The notes beneath the pieces are model-generated. The model was given only the letters and a program-made list of their open reading frames with translations, made no database searches and was not told where the DNA came from. Below are positions 9,291 through 18,406 of a stretch of DNA of 64,000 bases, piece after piece. Position 1 is the first letter of the stretch. The number at the start of each line of letters is the position of its first letter. The translations under genes and the position numbers were made by a program. This DNA is from JAJYSO01 sp964586655 (GTDB lineage Bacteria > Bacteroidota > Bacteroidia > Flavobacteriales > Flavobacteriaceae): NCBI GenBank assembly GCA_964586655.1, contig CAZPGY010000001.1:62001-126000 (forward strand), given 5' to 3'.

Positions 9291-9366
9291 ATGCCGCAAT
9301 GACAATTAAATAGGCCCGCTTCAGCTTCTGGCTTTGCTGCCCTATTTAATTGTAAACATGCGGCAT
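9291..9366. repeat. Long imperfect hairpin upstream of rnpA
   Basis: Two arms of about 24-26 bases (9291-9315 and 9341-9366) are near-perfect reverse complements: ATGCCGCA, a small mismatch bubble, then ACAATTAAATAGG. They enclose a loop of about 25 bases. A further ATGCCGCAT stands at 9271. The structure is not followed by a T run, so it is not a classical terminator. It could be a palindromic repeat or part of a leader. It is 220 bp from the rnpA start. Confidence 0.6.
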
Positions 9367-9586
9367 GACAAATCAACCCAAAAAATTCACCGCAAATTGA
9401 GGGATAATTAAATAATTTGCGGATTATCAAGGAATTAATGGTGTAAATAGACAAAATATAAAGGCTCAAATTTGGGCTATGGAGAATTCATGTTGCTTGG
9501 ATTTATTTTGACGTCCTTTTCGCATAATATCGATTTATTATTGAACCTGATTGAAATCCATAAAATAGAAAATCTAAAAAACGCTT

Positions 9587-9949
9587 ATGGATTACCGTTT
9601 TGAAAAGAAGAACAAATTAAAATCACAAAAGCAAATCCAACAGCTGTTTGCCAACGGAAAATCCTTACAGGCTTTTCCTTTAAAGCTGGTATATGCTCCC
9701 ATTGCAGGAACAGATCATCAAGTTGGGGTTTCCGTTCCCAAGCGTCTTTTCAAACGCGCGGTAGACCGCAATAAACTCAAGCGATTCTTACGAGAAGGCT
9801 ATCGACTCCATCAAGATTTACTCCGTAAAAAAGAGTATTCTTTTAGCATGATGTTTATCTATACCGGGAAAAAAATGGTAGATTTTCAGCAAGTTCAATC
9901 TGCTGTAATCCAGCTGTTGAGAAAACTTGAACAAAGTACAAAATTATGA
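9587..9949 (+). CDS. rnpA: Ribonuclease P protein component
   Basis: RnpA is the protein cofactor of RNase P, which trims the 5' leader of tRNA precursors. At 120 residues it has the normal length. The signature is visible as KRLFKRAVDRNKLKRFLREGYR (the RNR basic helix, about residues 52-73), preceded by a VGVSVPKR strand. It overlaps the next gene by 4 bp (ATGA), so the two are translationally coupled. In many bacteria rnpA follows rpmH. Here rpmH is about 38 kb away on the other strand (48010-48168), as is common in this phylum. Confidence 0.96.
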   Translation: MDYRFEKKNKLKSQKQIQQLFANGKSLQAFPLKLVYAPIAGTDHQVGVSVPKRLFKRAVDRNKLKRFLREGYRLHQDLLRKKEYSFSMMFIYTGKKMVDFQQVQSAVIQLLRKLEQSTKL

Positions 9950-11583
9950 AAAAACGCATCTTTCTTCCGCTGATTGCTGTTTTAATAACCGCCACCGCAG
10001 CAACCACCTACAAGTCTGATTTCTTTGAGATTGCCAAGCAAATTGAAATTTTCACCGAGGCCTATAAAGAAATCAACATGCATTATGTCGACGAAGTAAG
10101 CGCTCCCGAACTGATGGATGTTGCCATTTCTGCCATGTTTGATCACTTAGATCCTTATACCCATTATTGGAATTCGAGAGAAGTAGAACATGCCCGTTTA
10201 GTCCGTTCGGGGAATTATACCGGCATTGGGGCGCTTGTTCAAGGAAGGAAGGATAAAATCCTCATTAAAGAAGTTTTTAAAGGTCAACCGGCCGACAAAG
10301 CCGGTCTAAAAGCCGGAGACCAACTGATTAAAATCGGGAACATCAACATTGCCGATTTTGCTAAGGATGCACAACAGCTGCTCAAAGGGGCGCCGGGAAC
10401 TTCTGTTCAGCTCACTTTTATGCGTCAAGGAGAAAAAAAGACCACCACCTTAGTTCGAGAAAAAGTGCAGGAACAGCTCGTTCCCTATTCTCAACTTATC
10501 AATGGAGACATCGGCTACATCAAACTGACCAAGTTTGGCCGAACTGCCGCTGAAGAAGTCAAACGCGCCCTAAAGGATTTAAAAGCCAAAGGAGCACAGA
10601 AAATCATCTTGGATTTACGAGGAAATCCCGGCGGATTATTACAGGAGGCCGTCAATATTGCCAATTTGTTTCTCCCCAAAGATCAGCTCATCGTCTATAC
10701 CAAATCCATTGTTGAAAAATACAACAAAACCTTTGTCACCCAACACCAACCGGTGGACACCCAAATTCCGGTGGCCGTGTTAATCAACAGCCACAGCGCC
10801 TCTGCCAGTGAAATCGTTTCAGGCAGTCTTCAAGACCTCGATCGCGCGGTAATCGTGGGATCGCGAAGCTTTGGAAAAGGATTGGTTCAGCGCCCGGTGA
10901 AATTAAAATATGGAGCACAAATGAAGCTGACCATTTCCCGATATTACACCCCCAGCGGCCGCTGTATTCAGGCTTTGGACTATTGGCATCGCGATGAAAA
11001 AGGCAGGCCTGTCAGGGCTCAAAAAGAGGATTATCAAGTATTTTATACTGAAAATGGGCGTAAAGTTTATGATGCAGGAGGCATTTTTCCCGATGTTAGT
11101 GTTGAAATGGCAAGTATAAGTCCTATTACCCAAGCCCTATTGTCAGAAAATGTTATTTTTGATTTTGCCACACAATATTATTATCAACACCACCTGAATC
11201 GTTTAAGTGAATTCTCTTTTAATGATGCCGATTTTCAGCGTTTTAAAAATTTTTTACAAGAAACCGATTTTCAGTACAAATCCAAAATGGAAAAACAATT
11301 AAAAAAATCTTTTAAAACCCTTGATAACAAAACCTTTAAGGCAGCAATAAGCGAAGATTTTCAAAACTTAATGAACAGCATCGATCAAGCAAAAGCCAAC
11401 GCCTTAACTGCCAATCAGCGTCAAATTGAACAGCAACTTATCCACGAAATCTTGACCCGTTATTTTTACCGAAAAGGCTATTATCAATACACGACAAAAC
11501 ACAATCCGGTTATCAAAGAAGCAATCGCAATACTCAACGACCGTTCTCGTTATCAAAATATTTTAAGCGGCCCCGGAAAATAA
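9946..11583 (+). CDS. C-terminal processing peptidase, family S41
   Basis: 545 residues with an N-terminal signal anchor (IFLPLIAVLITATAATTY). A PDZ domain spans about residues 85-175 (GIGALVQGRKDKILIKEVF, DKAGLKAGDQLIKI). The tail-specific protease domain follows with INSHSASASEIVSGS and GSRSFGKGLVQ; by alignment to Tsp the catalytic residues would be Ser286, Lys311 and probably Asp297. These peptidases cut periplasmic proteins near their C termini, often in cell-wall turnover. The C-terminal 180 residues are mostly helical, as in related flavobacterial enzymes. The start overlaps the rnpA stop by 4 bp. Confidence 0.94.
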   Translation: MKKRIFLPLIAVLITATAATTYKSDFFEIAKQIEIFTEAYKEINMHYVDEVSAPELMDVAISAMFDHLDPYTHYWNSREVEHARLVRSGNYTGIGALVQGRKDKILIKEVFKGQPADKAGLKAGDQLIKIGNINIADFAKDAQQLLKGAPGTSVQLTFMRQGEKKTTTLVREKVQEQLVPYSQLINGDIGYIKLTKFGRTAAEEVKRALKDLKAKGAQKIILDLRGNPGGLLQEAVNIANLFLPKDQLIVYTKSIVEKYNKTFVTQHQPVDTQIPVAVLINSHSASASEIVSGSLQDLDRAVIVGSRSFGKGLVQRPVKLKYGAQMKLTISRYYTPSGRCIQALDYWHRDEKGRPVRAQKEDYQVFYTENGRKVYDAGGIFPDVSVEMASISPITQALLSENVIFDFATQYYYQHHLNRLSEFSFNDADFQRFKNFLQETDFQYKSKMEKQLKKSFKTLDNKTFKAAISEDFQNLMNSIDQAKANALTANQRQIEQQLIHEILTRYFYRKGYYQYTTKHNPVIKEAIAILNDRSRYQNILSGPGK

Positions 11584-11688
11584 ACCCCTCTCCCATTTGG
11601 GTATTTTGAATTCTAAACAGCTTATTACATCCGTTAAATCATTAGTCTTTTCGGTGATTTGTCGATCCTTTAAATTAACAATACTTTA

Positions 11689-11719
11689 TTTGACTGCCTT
11701 AGTCATTTACTTATTTTTG
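11689..11719 (+). promoter_or_regulatory. Bacteroidota-type promoter for the thioredoxin-like lipoprotein
   Basis: TTTG at 11689-11692 and TATTTTTG at 11712-11719 are separated by exactly 19 bases, the consensus for the primary sigma factor of this phylum. The gene start follows 26 bp downstream. Confidence 0.75.
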
Positions 11720-11744
11720 CACACTAAACTAATTATTATCAACA

Positions 11745-12857
11745 ATGCGTAGACTCATAATTTTGGCATTAGGCCTTTTGATGGTTTCCTGCCAATCCAA
11801 CAGCGGAGATGCCAGCTTAACAGCTACTATTCCAAATATAGAAGAGGGAACTCCTGTTTATATCTCCAAACTGAAAAATGGTCAAATTCCGGTGCCCATT
11901 GATACCGTTAAAGTAGAAAATGGTAAAATTTCTGTTAATTTACCGGAGGTAGATTTTCAAACCCTAAACTTTCTGACCATAGAAGGGGTAAAAGGAAATA
12001 TGCTTTTCATCAATGAGAATGCTGCCTTAACAGCCACTGTTTACAAAGACAGCTTGCGACGTTCTGATATTCAAGGCGGTGAAGCCAATCAATTGTTTAT
12101 GGCCTACTCCGATTTCTTGATGAACAACAACCGCAAAATGAAAAAGCTTATTGAAGACCTAAGAGCCCAAGGACTCAGGGGCATCAAATTGAAGCAGGCC
12201 TTGGATAAAAAGCGAAGTGAAATTACCCGCGAAAACACAGAATTTCGCAAACATTTTATTGAGGAGAATCCTAATACGCTACCGACAATTTTTGTGTTTG
12301 CCGATTTAAAACGCTCTCAACAAGCCACCTATCCGGAGATGAAGCAATTATATGACGGCCTTTCCAAAAATTTAAAAGAGACCCACTTTGGTCAACAAAT
12401 TGGGCAATCTCTGGCGCAATCTGCGGCCACCTCCATTGGTAGCAAAGCACCGCAATTCAGTGCCAAAACTCCGGAAGGCGAAACCTTGGCCCTAAAAGAA
12501 GTGGTCAGCTCGGGAAAATATACCCTGATTGATTTTTGGGCCTCTTGGTGCAAACCTTGCCGTATGGAAAACCCCAATTTGGTGAAAACCTACAAACAAT
12601 ATCACGATGAGGGCTTCAATATTCTTGGCGTTTCCTTAGATAAAAAGCATAAAGACTGGGTGAAAGCCATCAAAAAAGACGGATTGATTTGGCCTCAAAT
12701 TTCACATCTCAAGTTTTGGCAAGATCCCATTGCCAAAAAATATAACGTTCGTGCCATTCCGGCCAATTTTTTGGTGGACCAAGACGGGAATATCGTAGCC
12801 AAAAACTTACGGGGCGCCGCCTTAGGGGAAAAAATGAAAGAATTATTTGGCCAGTAA
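11745..12857 (+). CDS. TlpA-like thiol-disulfide lipoprotein with N-terminal DUF4369-like domain
   Basis: 370 residues. Lipobox LLMVSC (Cys16) predicts a lipoprotein. Residues about 20-120 resemble the beta-rich DUF4369-type domain common in Bacteroidota thioredoxin proteins. A helical linker follows, then a TlpA/AhpC-TSA thioredoxin fold (about 235-370) with active site WASWCKPC (Cys269, Cys272) and the cis-proline segment VRAIPANFLVD. It should act outside the cytoplasm, reducing or isomerising disulfides, but its partners are not known. A good promoter lies just upstream and a terminator downstream, so it is a single-gene unit. Confidence 0.92.
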   Translation: MRRLIILALGLLMVSCQSNSGDASLTATIPNIEEGTPVYISKLKNGQIPVPIDTVKVENGKISVNLPEVDFQTLNFLTIEGVKGNMLFINENAALTATVYKDSLRRSDIQGGEANQLFMAYSDFLMNNNRKMKKLIEDLRAQGLRGIKLKQALDKKRSEITRENTEFRKHFIEENPNTLPTIFVFADLKRSQQATYPEMKQLYDGLSKNLKETHFGQQIGQSLAQSAATSIGSKAPQFSAKTPEGETLALKEVVSSGKYTLIDFWASWCKPCRMENPNLVKTYKQYHDEGFNILGVSLDKKHKDWVKAIKKDGLIWPQISHLKFWQDPIAKKYNVRAIPANFLVDQDGNIVAKNLRGAALGEKMKELFGQ

Positions 12858-12878
12858 ACCCAACTATAAAATTGACTT

Positions 12879-12912
12879 AAGGACAGACTCACATACAAGT
12901 TTGTCCTTTTTG
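12879..12912 (+). terminator. Terminator after the TlpA-like gene
   Basis: AAGGACAGAC pairs with GTTTGTCCTT across a short loop and runs into TTTT. It lies 20 bp after the stop codon and 38 bp before hemL. Confidence 0.75.
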
Positions 12913-12949
12913 TTACGCCTTTATTTCCATTCACACAAACCATTATAAT

Positions 12950-14236
12950 ATGCTTTATCAACGCAGTAGCAAACTCTTTAAAGAAGCAAAAAAGTATTTA
13001 CCCGGCGGCGTCAATTCTCCGGTACGCGCCTTTAGTGCTGTAGGTGGCGATCCCGTCTTTATTAAAGAAGCCAAAGGAGCCTATCTCACCGACGAAGACG
13101 GTAATCAATATATAGATTATATCAACTCCTGGGGCCCCATGATTTTGGGACACGCCCATCCTCCAGTGGTAGAAGCCGTCAAGGAAAAGGCTGAAAAAGG
13201 CACTTCTTTTGGCGCACCAACCGCCATTGAGACCGATATCGCCAAACTGGCTGTTTCCATGGTTCCCAATATTGATAAAATCAGGTTTGTCAACAGTGGA
13301 ACAGAAGCCTGTATGAGTGCTGTACGCTTGGCACGAGGCTATACCGATCGAGAAAAAATTATCAAATTTGCCGGTTGCTATCACGGCCATTCTGACGCCT
13401 TTCTTATTGAAGCCGGTAGCGGATTGAGCACTTTTGGCACCCCCAACAGCCCGGGCGTCACACAAGGCACGGCCAAAGACACTTTACTGGCTACCTATAA
13501 CGATTTGGAAAACGTACAGCAACTGGTAGCAACCAATAAAGGCGAAATTGCTGCTATCATCTTAGAGCCTGTTGCCGGAAACATGGGTTGTATTCCTCCA
13601 AAAGAGGGCTTTTTGGAAGGTCTGCGCCAAATTTGTGACGCGCACGGAATCTTACTGATTTTTGATGAGGTGATGACCGGATTCAGGTTGGCAAAAGGAG
13701 GTGCGCAAGAATATTTTAATGTCAATGCCGATATTATGACCTTTGGTAAGGTTATCGGTGGCGGCTTGCCCGTTGGTGCTTTTGCCGCTCGTGAAGAAAT
13801 CATGAATTACCTCGCTCCTGACGGACCGGTTTATCAAGCCGGAACCCTGAGTGGAAATCCCTTGGCCATGTCTGCCGGATATGCCCACCTAACCGAGTTG
13901 AACGAAAATCCGAACATTTATTCTCAACTGGCCGAAAAAACTTCCTATTTAAACAAAGGCCTGCACAAGGTATTGGAGGAAGCCAAAATTGACCACACCA
14001 TTAATCAGTGCGGATCTATGCTGTCGGTCAACTTTTCAAAAACACCGGTCACCAATTTTAAAACCGCCAATCAATGTGATCAAAACCGCTTCAAAAACTT
14101 TTTTCAAAGCATGTTGAATCACGGGGTTTATATTGCTCCCAGCGTTTTTGAAACTTGGTTTATCACCAATGCACTGACCTATGAAGATTTAGACAATACG
14201 ATTAAAGCCACTAAAAAAGCAGTCCAGAGCTTATAA
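12950..14236 (+). CDS. hemL: Glutamate-1-semialdehyde 2,1-aminomutase
   Basis: HemL is a PLP enzyme that converts glutamate-1-semialdehyde to 5-aminolevulinate, the second step of the C5 haem pathway started by HemA (also in this window). At 428 residues it has the normal length. Visible motifs are LPGGVNSPVRAF near the N terminus, the GTEACMSA cofactor region, FDEVMTGFR (cofactor Asp) and TFGKVIGGGLPVG, where Lys267 should form the Schiff base. The start at 12950 gives the normal N terminus (MLYQRSSKLF). It is flanked by single-gene units rather than by the other hem genes. Confidence 0.96.
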   Translation: MLYQRSSKLFKEAKKYLPGGVNSPVRAFSAVGGDPVFIKEAKGAYLTDEDGNQYIDYINSWGPMILGHAHPPVVEAVKEKAEKGTSFGAPTAIETDIAKLAVSMVPNIDKIRFVNSGTEACMSAVRLARGYTDREKIIKFAGCYHGHSDAFLIEAGSGLSTFGTPNSPGVTQGTAKDTLLATYNDLENVQQLVATNKGEIAAIILEPVAGNMGCIPPKEGFLEGLRQICDAHGILLIFDEVMTGFRLAKGGAQEYFNVNADIMTFGKVIGGGLPVGAFAAREEIMNYLAPDGPVYQAGTLSGNPLAMSAGYAHLTELNENPNIYSQLAEKTSYLNKGLHKVLEEAKIDHTINQCGSMLSVNFSKTPVTNFKTANQCDQNRFKNFFQSMLNHGVYIAPSVFETWFITNALTYEDLDNTIKATKKAVQSL

Positions 14237-14425
14237 AAATCCACTCACTTTTATAGTATAGCGTTCATTGCTTTAAACAAGATGTTTTGCCATCATGTTT
14301 TATAAAAATTTCTTAATTATTTAATTTATAGCCATTACTTTATAAATTTGCAGTGCTATATTTGTTTTTTGCTTACAAATAAACGACAGGTTAACAGAAT
14401 ACTAATTACTTAATCTATTTTTATT

Positions 14426-14884
14426 ATGAAACCAATTTCTTTATTGACAATTTGCGCATTATCCCTATCACTCATTCTCGTTTCTTGCAAAGGGAATCAA
14501 AAAAAGGACAATCAAGGTAATGAAGTACAAACTGAGGCTTCATCAGGTGCTGCATTAAAAATCATTACTGAAAATGTAGATCAGTATCCCCGCGATATTA
14601 AGATTTTTGACAACAAAGCTGTTTCGTCTCGTTTACAAGAAATTACCGGCGATCAATATGAAGAAATCTTAAAGTATTTTGAAACCCAAACCCCTATTGT
14701 GACCGAAGGTGGTATTTATAAATTTACCGGCTGTAAAGAACACGATTGCCCAAGCTTTCAAACTATCGTATTTTACGATGCCAACACCGACAATTTTAAT
14801 GTGCTGGTCAAACAAAATGGCAGCACAAAGGTTTATGCCGAAAAAGGAAAAATCACCATCACCCAATCATTGAGAATGAAATAA
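14426..14884 (+). CDS. Hypothetical lipoprotein
   Basis: 152 residues with a lipoprotein signal (LSLSLILVSCKGNQ; Cys21), so probably anchored in the outer membrane or facing the periplasm. The mature part has a low-complexity polar linker and then a small alpha/beta region containing FTGCKEHDCPSFQTIVFYDA, which resembles the fold seen in lysozyme-inhibitor-like or Ivy-like small proteins, but I cannot assign a family. A -7 box TATATTTG lies at 14357-14364, 62 bp upstream. A bidirectional terminator follows. The gene is convergent with the KtrA gene. Confidence 0.8.
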   Translation: MKPISLLTICALSLSLILVSCKGNQKKDNQGNEVQTEASSGAALKIITENVDQYPRDIKIFDNKAVSSRLQEITGDQYEEILKYFETQTPIVTEGGIYKFTGCKEHDCPSFQTIVFYDANTDNFNVLVKQNGSTKVYAEKGKITITQSLRMK

Positions 14885-14912
14885 TCACTTCCGTATAATA
14901 TGCGAAAGCATT

Positions 14913-14956
14913 AAAACAAACGAGGCAGTTTTGGTAAAAACTGCCTCGTTTGTTTT
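14913..14956. terminator. Bidirectional terminator between convergent genes
   Basis: A perfect stem of about 20 bp (14913-14932 with 14937-14956), including AACGAGGCAGTTTT, closes a very short loop. The arms begin with an A run and end with a T run, so it can stop transcripts from both the lipoprotein gene (+) and the KtrA gene (-). Confidence 0.92.
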
Positions 14957-14965
14957 ATCGGTTTT

Positions 14966-15670
14966 TCATTCCGTCTGTGAACTATGCCGTTTAAGGTATT
15001 TATCGACTTTCACACTTTTACCGAAGACAACCAGGATGTCGTGTTTTTTAAAAACAGTATCGGGTTTTGGCATCCCGATGACTTCTTGCTTTTTAGCTTG
15101 TCGCCCAATGAGATTGGTGTATTCTTTTTGGCGTAAAATGGTAATGATGTTGAGTCCATATTCTTCTCTAAAATTGGCTTCTATCACTGTTTTTCCAATA
15201 ATTTTGGGCAAAACTTCCACTTCAGAAACCAGGTAATTGTCTTCAATTTCAAAGTTATCAATACTTCCTTTGAGGTTAATCTTCTTGGTCATGCGTTCGG
15301 CATATTCTTGCTCGGGATGAATGATTTGGTCAACCCCCATGGCTTCAAAAATCGTGTCTTGCACCTCTGATGACGAGCGGGCAATAATTCGGGCATCCTT
15401 ACAGATTTTCTTGACAATGGCCGTGGTCATAATGGCCACTCCTTCGTCAAAGCCAATCCCGATAACGGCCAAATCAGTATCCTTTAATGGCAGCGCCTTA
15501 TAAGCATTTTCATTGGTGGCGTCCAAAGTCACGGCATGCGAAACTTGATCTTTTATCAAGTCTATTTTTTTAGAATCGCTATCCACCGCCACCACCTCAT
15601 TACCGGTGTCGGCCAAGTGAACAGCCAAAGACAATCCAAAATTACCCAGGCCAAATATTACGACTTTCAT
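14966..15670 (-). CDS. Potassium uptake regulatory subunit KtrA/TrkA-like (RCK protein)
   Basis: 234 residues: an N-terminal Rossmann RCK_N domain with nucleotide motif FGLGNFGLSLA and acidic end VVAVDSD (about residues 1-135), then an RCK_C domain (about 140-225). It is the single-RCK KtrA type rather than the double-RCK TrkA of E. coli. It gates a K+ transporter by binding ATP/ADP or NAD(H). The partner channel gene is immediately upstream on the same strand (73 bp gap), which confirms the role. Confidence 0.93.
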   Translation of the reverse strand: MKVVIFGLGNFGLSLAVHLADTGNEVVAVDSDSKKIDLIKDQVSHAVTLDATNENAYKALPLKDTDLAVIGIGFDEGVAIMTTAIVKKICKDARIIARSSSEVQDTIFEAMGVDQIIHPEQEYAERMTKKINLKGSIDNFEIEDNYLVSEVEVLPKIIGKTVIEANFREEYGLNIITILRQKEYTNLIGRQAKKQEVIGMPKPDTVFKKHDILVVFGKSVKVDKYLKRHSSQTE

Positions 15671-15743
15671 AAGCTGTTTTTTTAAGAATTAATAATTGAA
15701 GTTTAAGCTTGTTACTTCACAGTGAGTTTTAACGTTATCAACA

Positions 15744-17489
15744 TCAGTTAATCAATATGTTTTCACTTGGATATTCATATTCTTTGGTCCGTACCGCTCG
15801 CAAGAATCCGGCAAACAAATTGATTAATCCTATACGTCCAAAATACATAGAACCTATCAATACATATTTACTGGCTTCTGACAAATGAGAAGTAATTCCC
15901 ATGGACAAGCCTGCTGTGCTGTACCCGGAAAAGACTTCAAAGGCCACCTGCATTAAGCTAAACTGTGGATCAAAAACCAAAACCAAAAGAATAGCAATTC
16001 CGTTGGCGATCAAAGAAAGCATGATGATGGCAAAAGCGCGCCTTACCGCTTCAGGCGCTACTCGGCGGGTACCAATTTCAATATAAGCTTTATTCCGCGA
16101 GGTAGAAAACACATTTAAGGTGGCCAAAGCAAAGGAAGAAGTTTTGATTCCACCCCCGGTGGATGCCGGCGAAGCGCCCACCCACATCAGGAAAATGGTA
16201 ATTAATAACCCGGCTACGGAAAAACTGCCATAATCTGCAGTACCAAATCCGCAAGTTCTCGAGGTGACTGATGAAAACATAGCGGTTGTCCATTTGCCAA
16301 AGAAAGTTTGATGCGCATTCAACACCGTATTTTGTTCTGTTATCATTAAAAGAACAGCCCCGCCAAAAATGAGTAAAAGCGTGGTATAAACCACAATTTT
16401 GGTGTTTAGGGTAATGATGCGGACAGTAGACTTTTTCTTTCGTTTTTGAAAGAGGTTGATAAAAAACTGTTTGATATATTTAAAGAAATTAAAGGAGATA
16501 AAATAACCCAATCCGCCAAATATAATCAACAGCATCAGGATCCATTGAAAATAATAGTTGTGTTGAACCATAGGATCTTGTAGGTTTTGTGACAGTGTTG
16601 AAAATCCTCCATTGCAAAAAGCAGAAACCGCATGAAAGACAGAAAAGAAAATAGCGCCATACTGAAGGTCGTCCAATCCTCTGATGGCATCATAAATAAA
16701 CAGTGCACCTACCGCTTCTACGATTAAGGCAAAAACAACAACATTTACCGTGGTCTTCATGATGTTATTGAGCTGATCGTCTCCCAACACATTTCTCATA
16801 AAAAGCCCTTCTTTGAAGGAAGAGCCGCTTTTGAAAAAATAGGCAAAAAAGGAAGTAAAAGTCAGCATCCCTATGCCGCCAAATTCAATCAAAAACATGA
16901 TAACGGTTTGCCCAAACATCGTAAAATCCTTCCCTTGATCCATCACCACCAATCCGGTCACACAAACGGCACTGGTTGAAGTAAACAGTGAGTCGGTAAA
17001 ACTAATGGGAACAGTAGTAGCTGCGGGAAGCATCAGCAATGCAGCTCCGGCGAGGATCACCAAAGCATAACTCCCCACAAATATAATGGCCGGATTAAAG
17101 TAGAGGCGATAGAAAATGCGCATCAAAAACATGAGTCGGATAAAGTAATAGAAGAATAAACCATATTCTATCACCATGCGGTCCTGGTAAAACGTATCTA
17201 TCAAAGAGCCTTGATAATCCAGGGTAACAAAAGCGGCATCAACCACCAGAATAATCAACAGGATGGTCAAAGTCGGGCGAATTTTCCTTTGGGTCTCTCT
17301 GTCGTGTCGATATCGCCAATATTTGTAGACATTAAAAAAAATCAATCCCAAAAGGGTGAGGGATAAGAGAATTGCTTTATAAACTTTAATTCCCGCAAAT
17401 TTGGAAAAACCAAAATCAAACACGAGAAAGGCCAGTAAAATAAGGTCGAGAAAAGCTATGTATAAGTTAAGCTTTTTGACTTTAGGCAT
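15744..17489 (-). CDS. TrkH/KtrB-type potassium transporter
   Basis: 581 residues with the four-fold pore architecture: filter segments TSAVCVTGLVV, FCNGGFST, TSRTCGFGTAD and GYSTAGLSMG each carry the conserved glycine, so K+ selectivity is expected. The protein is longer than ordinary KtrB (about 450 aa) because of an N-terminal extension of about 140 residues with three or four hydrophobic helices before the first pore unit. It begins only 2 bp after the hemC stop, so it is probably expressed with hemA-hemC. Its regulatory subunit follows. A role in K+ uptake for turgor and pH control is well supported by family. Confidence 0.93.
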   Translation of the reverse strand: MPKVKKLNLYIAFLDLILLAFLVFDFGFSKFAGIKVYKAILLSLTLLGLIFFNVYKYWRYRHDRETQRKIRPTLTILLIILVVDAAFVTLDYQGSLIDTFYQDRMVIEYGLFFYYFIRLMFLMRIFYRLYFNPAIIFVGSYALVILAGAALLMLPAATTVPISFTDSLFTSTSAVCVTGLVVMDQGKDFTMFGQTVIMFLIEFGGIGMLTFTSFFAYFFKSGSSFKEGLFMRNVLGDDQLNNIMKTTVNVVVFALIVEAVGALFIYDAIRGLDDLQYGAIFFSVFHAVSAFCNGGFSTLSQNLQDPMVQHNYYFQWILMLLIIFGGLGYFISFNFFKYIKQFFINLFQKRKKKSTVRIITLNTKIVVYTTLLLIFGGAVLLMITEQNTVLNAHQTFFGKWTTAMFSSVTSRTCGFGTADYGSFSVAGLLITIFLMWVGASPASTGGGIKTSSFALATLNVFSTSRNKAYIEIGTRRVAPEAVRRAFAIIMLSLIANGIAILLVLVFDPQFSLMQVAFEVFSGYSTAGLSMGITSHLSEASKYVLIGSMYFGRIGLINLFAGFLRAVRTKEYEYPSENILIN

Positions 17490-17491
17490 GG

Positions 17492-18406
17492 TTAGGGAAG
17501 CATTTGCCTGATGTGTTGCATCAATTTATCACCACCGTTTGAAAGCACTTTTTCGGCGGCTTTTTTTCCTTGATCTTGATAGCTTTCAAGAGCAAATGTA
17601 GTATTTTCTTCTAATTTCTGACGTCCATCCAAACTAAAAAGTGCACCTTGAAAATGAATTTTATGACCTTCAACTTGGGCTAAAGCAGCTATTGGCGCAG
17701 TACATCCTCCTTCCAATACGCGTAAAAATTCTCGTTCGATATGCACGCAAATTTCTGTTTCTTTATGGTTCAGCTTGGCCACGGCTTCAGTAGAATAGCG
17801 ATCTTCTTCTTTGGTGACCACCAACATAGCACCTTGTGCAGGAGCGGGAAGCATCCAATCTAAGTTGATAAAATTATCGGGTTTTATATTAATGCGTTCC
17901 AGCCCGGCTGCCGCAAAAATAGCTCCATCCCAGTTTGATTCTTGGAGTTTTCGCAATCGGGTGTTCACATTGCCGCGCAGGTTTTCCACTTGATGGGTAG
18001 GGTGTTGATGAAGCCACTGTGCTTTGCGACGCAAGCTTCCGGTAGCCACGGTGCCTTCCTCAGAATTTAGAAAATCCAAACCTTTATGAATCAAAATATC
18101 GGCTGAATTGGCTCGAGGCAATACTGCCGTTTGAAGAAATCCTTTGGGCAATTGGGTAGGCACATCTTTCATGGAGTGTACGGCAATATCAATTTCATCT
18201 TTAACCATGGCCACATCCAAGGCTTTGGTAAAAATGCCGGTGATTCCCATTTCATACAAAGGCTCCTCCAAGTTTAAGTCTCCCGAAGATTTTACGGGCA
18301 CCAGTTCTGCATCAAAACCCAAGGCGGCTAAGTCTGCTTTTACTTTGTGGGCTTGCCAAAGTGCCAATTCACTGGCTCGAGTACCGATGCGTATAATTTT
18401 ATTCAT
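17492..18406 (-). CDS. hemC: Hydroxymethylbilane synthase (porphobilinogen deaminase)
   Basis: HemC joins four porphobilinogen units into hydroxymethylbilane. At 304 residues it has normal length. Motifs are IRIGTRASELALWQA at the N terminus, HSMKDVPT, the arginine-rich region GSLRRKAQ and LRGNVNTRLRKL, and LEGGCTAPIAA, where Cys235 should carry the dipyrromethane cofactor. Its start overlaps the end of hemA by 4 bp. The stop is 2 bp before the K+ transporter start. hemD and hemE, which often follow in related genomes, are absent here. Confidence 0.96.
   Translation of the reverse strand: MNKIIRIGTRASELALWQAHKVKADLAALGFDAELVPVKSSGDLNLEEPLYEMGITGIFTKALDVAMVKDEIDIAVHSMKDVPTQLPKGFLQTAVLPRANSADILIHKGLDFLNSEEGTVATGSLRRKAQWLHQHPTHQVENLRGNVNTRLRKLQESNWDGAIFAAAGLERINIKPDNFINLDWMLPAPAQGAMLVVTKEEDRYSTEAVAKLNHKETEICVHIEREFLRVLEGGCTAPIAALAQVEGHKIHFQGALFSLDGRQKLEENTTFALESYQDQGKKAAEKVLSNGGDKLMQHIRQMLP

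Noticed and set aside
9269..9469. 66-codon minus-strand frame upstream of rnpA
   Set aside because: It is mostly the two arms of the hairpin at 9291-9366 and A/T-rich DNA.
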